Shown here one piece after another: positions 15,591 to 23,654 of a DNA stretch of 25,193 bases. Positions within the stretch are counted from its first letter, which is position 1. The number at the start of each line of letters is the position of its first letter. Location: NCBI GenBank assembly GCA_022865865.1, contig JALHTN010000259.1, forward strand, positions 1 to 25,193, in the 5' to 3' direction. The position numbers and the translations under genes were made by a program. Under the pieces are notes generated by a model. It worked only from the letters and a program-made list of their open reading frames with translations. It searched no databases and was not told where the DNA came from. The stretch comes from Anaerolineales bacterium (GTDB lineage Bacteria; Chloroflexota; Anaerolineae; Anaerolineales; UBA4823).

Positions 15591-16145
15591 ATGAAATTTG
15601 ATCAGAATGTATGGAATAATTCCTTGAAGAATTTGCGGACCTGGGGACGCACAAATTCACCGTGGCTGCTGCATTTCAACAGCGGCTCCTGCAACGGATG
15701 CGATATTGAGATACTGGCCACGCTGACACCCCGCTACGACCTGGAACGTTTTGGAGTAAAGCTGAAGGGCAGCCCACGCCATGCAGATATTCTGGTATGT
15801 ACCGGGCCGGTAACACGCCAGGCGCGAGACCGGCTGCTGCGGATTTACGAACAAACGCCCGAACCAAAATTTGTGGTCGCGGTGGGTGCCTGCGCGCTCA
15901 GCGGAGGCGCGTTCCGGGGATGCTACAACGTAGCCGGCGGAATTGACAGGCTGCTGCCGGTGGATGCGTATATCCCGGGCTGCCCGCCGCGCCCTGAGGC
16001 GATTATAGACGGCGTGGTTAAGCTGCTTGGAAGCTTGAAGCCCATCCCGCCAAACACCGTTTTGCCAGACCAGAAACCGATAAACGATCGTGAACTGCTT
16101 TTCGAGGACGGAAAAAACACATGGATACACAAACCGCCTTGCTGA
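15591..16145 (+). CDS. Group 4 [NiFe] hydrogenase small subunit (NuoB-like)
   Basis: A 184-residue peripheral subunit that holds the [4Fe-4S] cluster next to the Ni-Fe site. The four ligands are seen as Cys34 and Cys37 (SGSCNGCDIE), Cys101 (VGACALSGG) and Cys131 (IPGCPPRPEAI), the pattern shared by NuoB and the EchC/HycG/MbhJ proteins. ATG 15591 is preferred because GGAG (15581-15584) precedes it by six bases; ATG 15579 is in frame. The 3' end overlaps the NuoC-like gene by 25 bases. It is short, lacking the extra cluster domains of group 1-3 small subunits, as expected for group 4. Confidence 0.93.
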   Translation: MKFDQNVWNNSLKNLRTWGRTNSPWLLHFNSGSCNGCDIEILATLTPRYDLERFGVKLKGSPRHADILVCTGPVTRQARDRLLRIYEQTPEPKFVVAVGACALSGGAFRGCYNVAGGIDRLLPVDAYIPGCPPRPEAIIDGVVKLLGSLKPIPPNTVLPDQKPINDRELLFEDGKNTWIHKPPC

Positions 16146-16588
16146 CAGCCCGCCTTATAGTAGAGGATCTTTCGGAAAAAGTTGAGAATCCGGAACCAAA
16201 CCGGCTTGATTTTTACCTCAAAGAGGAGAAAAATCTAATTGTGGCAGCGGCGGGCTTGCGGGTTAAGCGTCTCGGTTACCTGGCAGCCATTACTGGATTG
16301 GATCCAGGTGACGAACAGGAAGTGCTGGAAGTTTTATATCACTTCTGTACCGGTTATGTAACCATCACGCTCAGGGTAAGCATTCCTAAAGTCTGGCCAA
16401 GAATTCAATCGCTCACAGCGATCATACCCAGCGCAGAACCGTATGAACGCGAATTGCGCGAAATGTACGGCATTTCGGTCATCGGATTACGCAACCCAGA
16501 TTATCTATACCTTCCTGATGACTGGCCAGAAGATGTGTATCCACTTCGTAAGGATTTTAATACGCAGATACTGGATAAGCAGGGTTAG
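16121..16588 (+). CDS. NuoC-like subunit of membrane hydrogenase
   Basis: A 155-residue protein of the 30-kDa NADH dehydrogenase (complex1_30kDa) family. The diagnostic region is at the C-terminus: SAEPYERELREMYGISVIGL, followed by PDYLYLPDDWPEDVYPLRKDF split over residues 127-148. It has no metal-binding motif. In related complexes it packs against the large and small hydrogenase subunits and helps assembly. The ATG lies inside the end of the small-subunit gene (25-base overlap), and the large-subunit gene follows after 14 bases. Confidence 0.92.
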   Translation: MDTQTALLTARLIVEDLSEKVENPEPNRLDFYLKEEKNLIVAAAGLRVKRLGYLAAITGLDPGDEQEVLEVLYHFCTGYVTITLRVSIPKVWPRIQSLTAIIPSAEPYERELREMYGISVIGLRNPDYLYLPDDWPEDVYPLRKDFNTQILDKQG

Positions 16589-16602
16589 ATAAAGGTGCAG
16601 AA

Positions 16603-17799
16603 ATGCAAAAGAACAAAACTGGCGAAAAGTTTACCGTTCCGATCGGCCCGCAGCACCCAGCGCTGAAAGAACCCGCTTTTTTCTCGCTCACTGTTGATGG
16701 AGAAATTGTCACCAATGCATTTGTTCGCCTGGGATATGCCCACCGGGGCATTGAGAAGGCTGTTGAAGAGCGCACCTGGGTCCAAAACCAATACCTTCTG
16801 GAGCGGATCTGCGGCATATGTTCACACATTCACGCTACCGCCTACTGTCTGGGAGTTGAAAAATTAGCTGGTGTAGAAGCCCCTCCAAGGGCACAAGCGA
16901 TCCGCGTAATTGTGGCTGAACTCGAAAGGCTGCACAGCCATCTGCTGTGGATGGGGGTTGCTTCTCATGAAGCAGGTTTTGATACCCTGTTTATGTACAG
17001 TTGGCGGGATAGAGAAATCGTAATGGATATCCTGGAAGGCCTGACCGGCAACCGGGTTAATTATTCAGCTAACCTGCTGGGGGGTGTCAAATATGATATT
17101 GGCAGCGCACAAGAGGATGCCATCCGTCAAGGGCTTGAGGTCATCGAACAGCGCCTGCATTATTATTTGGAAGTCGTCACCAGTGACGCTTTATTCCTAC
17201 TGCGCACGCGCGGTATCGGCGGTATGACCCGCAATCAGGCTGAAGTGCTGGGAGCGGTTGGTCCGACCGCACGCGCCTCGAACGTATCACGCGACATCCG
17301 TGTTGAAGCGCCTTATTCAGCGTACACGCAGTTTCCTGTTTCCATCATCCTGGAGACAAACGGCGATCTGGAAGCGCGTTTTGTTGTGCGTATTAAAGAG
17401 ATGCTTGAGAGCTGCCGCCTGATCAACCAGATATTGGACAGCCTGCCGCCCGGGGAATTGAGGGTACGTATGAAAAGGAGAATAGAAGCGGGGGAAACGA
17501 TTGTGCGGGTTGAAGCCCCACGCGGTGAGCTGTTCTATTTCATCAAATCCAATGGTACGGATAAACCCGAGCGAATAAAGGTGCGCACGCCGACCATCTG
17601 CAACATGACTTCCGTTTTAAAGCTGGCCATCGGCAGCCAGCTTGCCGATATTCCTGTGATCCTGGCTGGCATTGATCCCTGTTTTTCATGTAATGACCGC
17701 TCGGTTCGGATTAACAGTAGAGGAAATAATGAATGTGTTTGGACGTGGGAAGAACTACGGAAATTCGGGATTAGGTATTACTATGGAGATCATTCGTAA
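16603..17799 (+). CDS. Group 4 [NiFe] hydrogenase large subunit (NuoD-like)
   Basis: The 398-residue catalytic subunit. Both Ni-Fe binding motifs are intact: Cys70 and Cys73 (RICGICSHIHATAY) and Cys360 and Cys363 (DPCFSCNDR). This separates it from complex I NuoD and from Ehr-type relatives, which have lost these cysteines. It carries a 32-residue tail after Arg366, the same length as the tail removed from E. coli HycE, so proteolytic maturation is expected and a protease gene lies downstream in the operon. It catalyses proton reduction to H2 (or the reverse), with electrons reaching it through the NuoI- and NuoB-like clusters. The last 17 bases overlap the NuoH-like gene. Confidence 0.95.
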   Translation: MQKNKTGEKFTVPIGPQHPALKEPAFFSLTVDGEIVTNAFVRLGYAHRGIEKAVEERTWVQNQYLLERICGICSHIHATAYCLGVEKLAGVEAPPRAQAIRVIVAELERLHSHLLWMGVASHEAGFDTLFMYSWRDREIVMDILEGLTGNRVNYSANLLGGVKYDIGSAQEDAIRQGLEVIEQRLHYYLEVVTSDALFLLRTRGIGGMTRNQAEVLGAVGPTARASNVSRDIRVEAPYSAYTQFPVSIILETNGDLEARFVVRIKEMLESCRLINQILDSLPPGELRVRMKRRIEAGETIVRVEAPRGELFYFIKSNGTDKPERIKVRTPTICNMTSVLKLAIGSQLADIPVILAGIDPCFSCNDRSVRINSRGNNECVWTWEELRKFGIRYYYGDHS

Positions 17800-18703
17800 T
17801 CTAATATCATTATTACTTTTCCCATGCGGCCTTTTCTTGCTGGCTGCAGGGTTGTTCTACGAGTGGGCGGACCGCAAGCTGCTGGCTCAGTTCCAGAACC
17901 GCATCGGCCCACGCTGGTTCCAGCCGCTGGCAGATGTTGTTAAACTGCTGGCTAAGGAAGAGGTCATCCCGCAAGGCAGCAATCCAGCCTTATACAGGAT
18001 ACTTCCAGTGGTTGCCCTGGCAGGCGGCCTTACTGCTGCTTTATATGTTCCCATGGTAGGCGTCCAGCCGGCCTACAGCTTTAATGGTGATTTGATCGTG
18101 ACCATTTACCTGCTGAGCTTATTAACCATGTGTATGGGTCTTGCGGGAGCCAACACGATGAACCGTTTCTCCCTGGTGGGAGCCACACGCACATTAACCC
18201 AGCTTTTTTCTTATGAAGCACCCTTTATGCTGGCTTTGCTTGGTCCAGCTTTGGTTGCTGGAAGTTGGCAAATCAGTGAAATTACGGCGTACACAGGCCA
18301 GAGATGGCTGATACTCACCCAACCCTTGGGCTTTATTGTGGCTTTGATCGGATTGATGGGTAAATTGGAGCTGCCGCCTTTTGATGCTCCAGAGGCTGAA
18401 ACCGAGATCGTTGCCGGGGCATTGACAGAATACAGTGGTAGAGGGTTAGCTTTGTTTCGACTGGGAAAAGGGGTCGAAATGGTAGTCGGTCTCACATTGG
18501 TCGCTGCATTTTACCTGGGCGGAGTTTCAAACCCAATATTCTTTCTGTTGAAGACGCTTACCTTGCTGCTGGTCATCGCTGGTCTGCAGGCGCTGCTGGT
18601 CCGGCTGCGAATTGACCAAACAGTGGGTCTGTGGTGGCGTTACGGCGCTTTACTGGTGTTAGTGCAGTGGATATTCATAATCGGCGGGAGGATGATTTTA
18701 TGA
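17783..18703 (+). CDS. NuoH-like membrane anchor subunit
   Basis: A 306-residue protein with about eight transmembrane helices, the NuoH/HycD/MbhM family. Signature stretches are EWADRKLLAQFQNRIGPRW near residue 25, then LFSYEAPFMLALLGP, and GKLELPPFDAPEAETEIVAG followed by TEYSGRGLALFRLGK. These form the acid-rich region coupling the catalytic arm to ion movement. ATG 17783 is chosen because the conserved family N-terminus (hydrophobic helix, then EWADRK) follows directly; the open frame extends upstream to 17672 inside the large-subunit gene. The TGA overlaps the NuoI-like start (ATGA). Confidence 0.93.
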   Translation: MEIIRNLISLLLFPCGLFLLAAGLFYEWADRKLLAQFQNRIGPRWFQPLADVVKLLAKEEVIPQGSNPALYRILPVVALAGGLTAALYVPMVGVQPAYSFNGDLIVTIYLLSLLTMCMGLAGANTMNRFSLVGATRTLTQLFSYEAPFMLALLGPALVAGSWQISEITAYTGQRWLILTQPLGFIVALIGLMGKLELPPFDAPEAETEIVAGALTEYSGRGLALFRLGKGVEMVVGLTLVAAFYLGGVSNPIFFLLKTLTLLLVIAGLQALLVRLRIDQTVGLWWRYGALLVLVQWIFIIGGRMIL

Positions 18704-19098
18704 AACTCGGAGCTATGTTCGGAGATGTGGCTGGTTCGCTTTTTCGGAAACCCGTTACCCAACTATATCCAAAAAACCGGCAGGAAGCGCCCTCAAAATT
18801 ACGCGGCTGTCTGGATTGGAACCCGGAAAAATGTACCGGGTGCGGTATCTGCGCCATGGACTGCCCGGCAAATGCGATTGAAGTGATCGTCATCGATAAA
18901 AAGGAAAAGCGCTTTGTGCTGCAATACCACATCGACCGCTGTACTTTTTGTGCACAATGTGTGCACAGCTGTATGCACGGCTGCCTGGAGATGAGTTCTG
19001 ATGTCTGGGAACTGGCGGCGATGGATAAGGATCATTTCACCAAATGGTTTGGAGAAACAGGTGACATTCAACATGTGCTGGCAGAATGCGCTGAATGA
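18700..19098 (+). CDS. NuoI-like 2x[4Fe-4S] ferredoxin subunit
   Basis: A 132-residue electron-transfer subunit with two [4Fe-4S] motifs: Cys45/48/51/55 (CTGCGICAMDCP) and Cys81/84/87/91 (CTFCAQCVHSC). An extra cysteine, Cys95, replaces the usual proline region after the second motif. The ATG at 18700 overlaps the NuoH-like stop (ATGA) and has GGGAGG at 18686-18691. No NuoE, F or G homologue is present, so the likely electron donor or acceptor is reduced ferredoxin rather than NADH. The end overlaps the maturation protease gene by about 26 bases. Confidence 0.93.
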   Translation: MKLGAMFGDVAGSLFRKPVTQLYPKNRQEAPSKLRGCLDWNPEKCTGCGICAMDCPANAIEVIVIDKKEKRFVLQYHIDRCTFCAQCVHSCMHGCLEMSSDVWELAAMDKDHFTKWFGETGDIQHVLAECAE

Positions 19099-19684
19099 GG
19101 TTGTGCTGCGTCTGTGCGCGGACGTAAAATCACCCCGGGCAGCAGTCGTTGGGATCGGCAGCTCAATACACGGCGATGATGCGGCCGGCGTAATGATTGT
19201 GCGCGCTTTAAAGCAGAATGCTGTTGGCGGTGAGAGGCTGCTGGTGATTAACGCCTCCATCGCGCTGGAAAATGTGTTTGGCGTTCTGCAGCGCTTTGAT
19301 CCCGACCTGGTGTTGATTATCGACGCTGCCCAGATGGGGCTTAAACCCGGAAACGTAAGGTGTATTGATCCCCAAAATGCGACTGGATTCAGCTTCTCTA
19401 CCCACACACTGCCCCTGCAAATTCTTTGCGATTATGTAGCCACTGTAATAGGCAGCCAGGTTGCCATCCTGGGAATACAGCCAGCTGATGTATCGTTTGG
19501 TGGAGCGCGGTCGCCTCTGGTCAAATTTTCTCTGGCTGCCATGCTTCCCGTTCTGGTTGAGATACTCAGCCCAGTTCTTCAACCGGATGCGGAATTAAAT
19601 GTTTTTGAAGATTGCTATATGAACGACCAGTCGAACGGTAGTTTTAACCACTGTTTATCCGCCATGCAAAGGAGCATTGCATAA
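19073..19684 (+). CDS. Hydrogenase maturation endopeptidase 1 (HycI/HyaD family)
   Basis: This protease removes the C-terminal tail of a Ni-loaded hydrogenase large subunit. The family motif GIGSSIHGDDAAG (residues 27-39), Asp84 in LIIDAAQMG and His111 in STHTLPL supply the expected Ni-sensing acid/acid/His set. A core of about 170 residues is followed by a roughly 35-residue tail (from about 170) not usual for HycI. It lies right after the group 4 subunits, so it most likely processes the 32-residue tail of the NuoD-like subunit. The start is uncertain: ATG 19073 lies within the NuoI-like gene and lacks a strong ribosome site, and later GTG codons near 19103 are possible. The stop overlaps the next ATG (TAATG). 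Confidence 0.85.
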   Translation: MCWQNALNEVVLRLCADVKSPRAAVVGIGSSIHGDDAAGVMIVRALKQNAVGGERLLVINASIALENVFGVLQRFDPDLVLIIDAAQMGLKPGNVRCIDPQNATGFSFSTHTLPLQILCDYVATVIGSQVAILGIQPADVSFGGARSPLVKFSLAAMLPVLVEILSPVLQPDAELNVFEDCYMNDQSNGSFNHCLSAMQRSIA

Positions 19685-20748
19685 TGAGCCTGAAGATTCT
19701 GCCAAAAGAAGCGGTAAAGGAATGGACTGAACATATTTTGATGGATTACCGGCTGATCGCGCCGCAGTCTGTTAAGGACCAATTTGTCTTTAGCGAGATA
19801 AACACTCCTGATCAGGTTGTGCTGGAATATGGAACCACTATTCTGCCCCCCAAAAAGGTATTTTTGCCGACGCAGGAGGTATTGATCCAGTTTAATACAG
19901 GCGAAAATCTCGCAGAAGCGGTTATTGAAGATTTTCCCACAGTCATCATGGGCGTACACACCTGCGACCTGCATGCTTTCCGTTTGTTGGATGCTGTCTT
20001 TAACCAACACCATGCCGACCAGCACTATTATTCCAGGCGTGAGAATACCACCCTGGTGAGCGTTGAATGTCTCAAACCCTGCAGCGAACACTCATTTTGT
20101 AAAGATATGGGAACATTGAGTATCCCGGAGGAGTTTGACGTGCATCTCATCGATTTAGGAAGCACTTATGCGGTCTTTATCGGTTCTGAAGATGGCAGAA
20201 AACTTCTGGATGGTGTAACTTGTCTGTTGGATCCCACTTCTGAGGATCACAATCTGATCAACCGCGTCATGAGCAGAAAGTGGTCAAATTTTCCTTACCA
20301 GTTAGAAGCCGACATCACCGAACTGCCCAGCCTGATGACGTATTTCTTCCGCTCTGCGCTGTGGGAAGAGCTTGGTGAAAAATGTCTGGGATGCGGCTCA
20401 TGTAATATTGTTTGCCCAACTTGCTATTGTTTCGATATCCAAGATCAAGTGGATTTAGCGCTTACTGCGGGAGAACGAATACGGGTGTGGGATTCATGCC
20501 AGTTGGATCAATTTGCCTGTGTTGCAGGCGGGCATGATTTCCGCCCAAAACAATCCAACCGCCTGCGGCACCGCTTTTTGCGTAAATATAAGTACCAATC
20601 GATCGCCCCTGGTCTGGTCGGTTGTGTGGGCTGCGGGCGCTGTGCTGAAGCTTGTCTGGTGAACATAACACCTATAGCAGTGCTCAACCAGCTTTTTCGA
20701 CGCCATTCTGCAGCTCGTAAGATACGCCAGGAGGCAACCATCCCGTGA
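19684..20748 (+). CDS. hydB: Group 3b (sulf)hydrogenase beta subunit, Fe-S protein
   Basis: A 354-residue cytoplasmic electron-transfer subunit of the HydB/AsrA family. Two classic [4Fe-4S] motifs are at Cys234/237/240/244 (CLGCGSCNIVC) and Cys314/317/320/324 (CVGCGRCAEAC). A further cysteine set (Cys94, Cys129, Cys133, Cys139) matches the family's N-terminal cluster region, where relatives show a CDL...YYxxRRENTxxVxxxC pattern. It passes electrons between the flavin subunit and the hydrogenase dimer. The ATG overlaps the protease stop (TAATG) and its own TGA overlaps the next start (GTGA). The order beta-gamma-delta-alpha is that of the Pyrococcus soluble hydrogenase I operon. Confidence 0.9.
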   Translation: MSLKILPKEAVKEWTEHILMDYRLIAPQSVKDQFVFSEINTPDQVVLEYGTTILPPKKVFLPTQEVLIQFNTGENLAEAVIEDFPTVIMGVHTCDLHAFRLLDAVFNQHHADQHYYSRRENTTLVSVECLKPCSEHSFCKDMGTLSIPEEFDVHLIDLGSTYAVFIGSEDGRKLLDGVTCLLDPTSEDHNLINRVMSRKWSNFPYQLEADITELPSLMTYFFRSALWEELGEKCLGCGSCNIVCPTCYCFDIQDQVDLALTAGERIRVWDSCQLDQFACVAGGHDFRPKQSNRLRHRFLRKYKYQSIAPGLVGCVGCGRCAEACLVNITPIAVLNQLFRRHSAARKIRQEATIP

Positions 20749-21596
20749 GCGTTCAACTTTTAGATACCTTGTTGGATGATTCGATTTATATGCCGGCGCA
20801 GGCACAAATCCTGGATATACGTCCGCTGACTGAGCTTGAAAAGCTGTTCACCATAGCTCTACCAGATGGTATGTCACTGAGCCACAAGCCGGGTCAATTT
20901 GTGCAAATTTCACTATTCGGTATTGGTGAGGCACCGATCAGCATATCGTCTTCACCCAGCCGCAGCAACGGAAAATTGGAGATATGCGTTCGACGAGCAG
21001 GCGATCTGACCAACGCTCTGCATCGATTGGAACCAGGTGATTCCATCGGTTTGCGCGGACCATTTGGTCAAGGATTTCCGATCGAACGAATGCGTGGTAA
21101 GGACATCCTGTTTGCTCCTGGTGGGTTAGGCCTGGCTCCATTACGCTCGTTAATCAACCAGGTGCTTGACGAACGCAGCAATTTTGGGAGCGTGACCATC
21201 TTATACGGCGCTAAAAATCCTGGTGAACTGCTGTTCACCGATGAACTGCAAGCCTGGGGTGCACGCCAGGACGTAGAACTTCATGTAACTGTAGATAACC
21301 CGGATGAGCACTGGGCGGGAAATGTGGGTGTAATCACCACGCTCTTCCCAAAGATTCATGTTAATGCACCCAATACGGTTGCCATCACATGCGGCCCGCC
21401 CATCATGTACCGCTTCGTATTGATGGAGCTGATCGGATTAGGGATACGCGACGGCAACATCTGGTTGAGTCTAGAACGCCGCATGAAATGTGGACTGGGT
21501 AAATGCGGCCACTGCCAGATCAACAAATTCTATGCTTGCCAGGATGGACCCTGCTTTTCATATGACCAGATTAAACACCAGGAGGAAGCCTTATGA
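20745..21596 (+). CDS. hydG: Group 3b (sulf)hydrogenase gamma subunit, FAD/NAD(P)-binding
   Basis: A 283-residue flavoprotein of the ferredoxin-reductase/DHODB electron-transfer type. It has an FAD-binding barrel (about 15-110; KPGQFVQIS, then APISISSSP), an NAD(P)-binding fold (about 120-235; APGGLGLAPLRSL and TCGPPIMYRF) and a C-terminal [2Fe-2S] site with Cys249, Cys254, Cys257 and Cys265 (MKCGLGKCGHCQI, then YACQDGPCF). It exchanges electrons with NAD(P)H; NADPH is usual in group 3b, but the sequence alone does not settle the cofactor. GTG 20745 is supported by AGGAGG at 20729-20734 and overlaps the preceding stop. Confidence 0.9.
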   Translation: MSVQLLDTLLDDSIYMPAQAQILDIRPLTELEKLFTIALPDGMSLSHKPGQFVQISLFGIGEAPISISSSPSRSNGKLEICVRRAGDLTNALHRLEPGDSIGLRGPFGQGFPIERMRGKDILFAPGGLGLAPLRSLINQVLDERSNFGSVTILYGAKNPGELLFTDELQAWGARQDVELHVTVDNPDEHWAGNVGVITTLFPKIHVNAPNTVAITCGPPIMYRFVLMELIGLGIRDGNIWLSLERRMKCGLGKCGHCQINKFYACQDGPCFSYDQIKHQEEAL

Positions 21597-22363
21597 AGCC
21601 GGTTGTCAGACCGAAAGTTGCATTCTTTGATTTCGCTGGCTGCGAAGGTTGTCAATTGACAGTTATCGATTCCTTACAAAACTACCCGACATTATTGGAG
21701 GCCATAGATATTGTCCAATTTCGTGAGGCAATCAGCGAGAAGGGTGATGATTATCATATTGCCTTCGTGGAAGGTTCATACACGCGATCCGAGGATGAAA
21801 ATCGATTAAAAGAAATTCGCCAAAAAGCACAGATTGTAATCGCTCTGGGAGCTTGCGCCCACCTTGGAGGCGTCAATGCCTTTCGAAATTACCAGTCCCA
21901 GGCAGAGGTTCAGCGTTACGTTTACGGTAATCGCGACAGGTTTCCGAGCACAAAGCCCAGCGCACCCATTGAGGCGGTTATCCCCATTGATGGGTTTATC
22001 CCTGGCTGTCCGATTGATCGAGAGGAGTTCGTTAAAAATGTAAAGGCGCTCCTGCAGGGGCGCAAGCTGTCTATCCCGGACTATCCTGTGTGCATCGAGT
22101 GTAAGTTGAAGGAAAATGTGTGCATTTTTAATTATGGTAAAGCCTGTCTGGGGCCGGTGACAAGAGCGGGATGTGGGGCAATATGCCCGTCATATGGGGT
22201 TGGCTGCGACGGCTGCCGCGGCAGCACGACTTCCGCAAATACCGCCGGGATGCAGATTGCGTTGGCTGAATACGGCCTTGATCAGCATGTTTTCATGAAC
22301 AAGTTCAAGCTTTTCCAATCCTACCAATCGAACCCTAATAAGGTAAATGCCCATGGCTCCTAA
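21593..22363 (+). CDS. hydD: Group 3b (sulf)hydrogenase delta (small) subunit
   Basis: A 256-residue small subunit. The proximal cluster ligands are Cys17 and Cys20 (FAGCEGCQL), Cys88 (LGACAHLGG) and Cys139 (IPGCPIDREEF). A cysteine-rich C-terminal part supplies eight more (Cys167, 170, 177, 185, 194, 198, 205, 208), enough for two further [4Fe-4S] clusters. This full complement is typical of group 3 enzymes and contrasts with the single-cluster small subunit of the membrane hydrogenase in this operon. The ATG overlaps the gamma-subunit stop (ATGA), and the alpha-subunit start lies inside its last codons. Confidence 0.93.
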   Translation: MKPVVRPKVAFFDFAGCEGCQLTVIDSLQNYPTLLEAIDIVQFREAISEKGDDYHIAFVEGSYTRSEDENRLKEIRQKAQIVIALGACAHLGGVNAFRNYQSQAEVQRYVYGNRDRFPSTKPSAPIEAVIPIDGFIPGCPIDREEFVKNVKALLQGRKLSIPDYPVCIECKLKENVCIFNYGKACLGPVTRAGCGAICPSYGVGCDGCRGSTTSANTAGMQIALAEYGLDQHVFMNKFKLFQSYQSNPNKVNAHGS

Positions 22364-23654
22364 TAACAAGAAAAATGTTCGCATCGACCTGCACCACCTT
22401 ACCCGGGTAGAAGGTCACGGTAACATTGTTGTCGATGTCAGCAGCGGCGTATTGGAACAGTGCGACCTGGAAATCGTGGAAGCACCGCGCTTCTTTGAGG
22501 CAATGTTGCGCGGTATGCAGTATGAACAGGCCTCACATCTTGCCTCCCGCATTTGTGGAATCTGCGCCGTTACTCATGCTACTGCCTCCTTGAGAGCTGT
22601 TGAAAAAGCATTTGGCGTCGAAAACAGCCAGCAAACCAATCTGCTGCGCTTACTTAACCTGTGTGGGGAGATGATGGACAGCCACACCCTGCATGTATAC
22701 ATGTTAGCAGCCCCTGATTTATTTGGCGTGGGCAGTGTGATTCCGCTTGCCCGCAGCTCTCCTGATGTCATTCATCGAGCGCTGCGCATGAAGAAATTGT
22801 GTGGAGATATCTGCGCGGTGGTCTGCGGCCGCCACACACACCCGATCGCGATGAAGGTAGGCGGCTTCACACACCTGCCATCTGATCAGCAATTACTCGA
22901 CTTGCATGAACGCTTGCTAGATATCAGGCAGGACGTAGAAAAGACTGTGGAACTGTTCCAGAGCCTGACTTTTCCCGATTTTGAACGCGACACAGAATAT
23001 ATTGCCCTGCGCAGCGAGGATGAATACTGCCTTCTGGATGGTGTAATTACCAGTACAGACGGCGGTCCATGGCCTTTGGAAGAATATAAAAAGATCACGA
23101 ATGAATTTCAGATCAGCCATTCAAGCGCGAAGCACGCTCGAAACCAGCGCCAATCCTATATGGTGGGTGCCCTGGCGCGGGTTAATATCAACCAGGATAA
23201 GCTGCACGAAAAAGCATACGCCGCAGCGAGCGCTCTGGATTTATTACCCAAATGCACCAATCCCTATCTGAATACGAAAGCCCAGGTTGTCGAAATCGTG
23301 CACTGCGTTGAAAGATCCATTGAGATCATCCAGACTTTGTTAAAAAGCGGTATTAAACAGGAAGAGCCTGTTATTCCAGATCGAATTTCGGGAGAAGGAG
23401 TGGGCGCCTGCGAAGCACCTCGTGGCACGCTGTTCCACAATTATGTGATAAAGAGCGGCATCATCACCGCTGCGAACTGCGTGATCCCAACCGCTCAAAA
23501 CCTGGCTAATATAGAAATGGATATGCGCTCATACGTGCCTTCCATCATCAATTTACCCAAAGAAGAGATAACCCGCCGGATTGAGATGCTGGTGCGGGCT
23601 TACGACCCCTGCATTTCCTGCGCCACGCACACCCTGGAGGTGAAGTTTGTCTGA
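22347..23654 (+). CDS. hydA: Group 3b (sulf)hydrogenase alpha (large, catalytic) subunit
   Basis: A 435-residue Ni-Fe catalytic subunit. Ligands are Cys70/Cys73 (RICGICAVTHATAS) and Cys422/Cys425 (DPCISCATH), with the group 3 N-terminal signature LTRVEGHGNI. Only seven residues follow His428, a short tail as in Pyrococcus soluble hydrogenases, and it is probably clipped by the adjacent protease. Two ATGs (22347, 22353) lie in frame; the first overlaps the delta subunit by 17 bases. It catalyses reversible H2 oxidation coupled to NAD(P)+, and relatives also reduce polysulfide. The next gene overlaps its last codons. Confidence 0.94.
   Translation: MPMAPNNKKNVRIDLHHLTRVEGHGNIVVDVSSGVLEQCDLEIVEAPRFFEAMLRGMQYEQASHLASRICGICAVTHATASLRAVEKAFGVENSQQTNLLRLLNLCGEMMDSHTLHVYMLAAPDLFGVGSVIPLARSSPDVIHRALRMKKLCGDICAVVCGRHTHPIAMKVGGFTHLPSDQQLLDLHERLLDIRQDVEKTVELFQSLTFPDFERDTEYIALRSEDEYCLLDGVITSTDGGPWPLEEYKKITNEFQISHSSAKHARNQRQSYMVGALARVNINQDKLHEKAYAAASALDLLPKCTNPYLNTKAQVVEIVHCVERSIEIIQTLLKSGIKQEEPVIPDRISGEGVGACEAPRGTLFHNYVIKSGIITAANCVIPTAQNLANIEMDMRSYVPSIINLPKEEITRRIEMLVRAYDPCISCATHTLEVKFV

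Noticed and set aside
17672..17782. An N-terminal extension of the NuoH-like protein
   Set aside because: It would overlap the codons for the Ni-Fe motif and tail of the large subunit, and family members start close to the first hydrophobic helix found after ATG 17783.
11126..19098. A respiratory complex I (nuo) operon
   Set aside because: The NuoD-like protein has both Ni-Fe CxxC motifs (Cys70/73, Cys360/363) and a cleavable tail, a maturation protease follows, and NuoE, F and G are absent.
11126..19098. An Ehr-type (energy-converting hydrogenase-related) complex without Ni-Fe
   Set aside because: Ehr complexes lack the Ni-Fe cysteines, but all four are present here.
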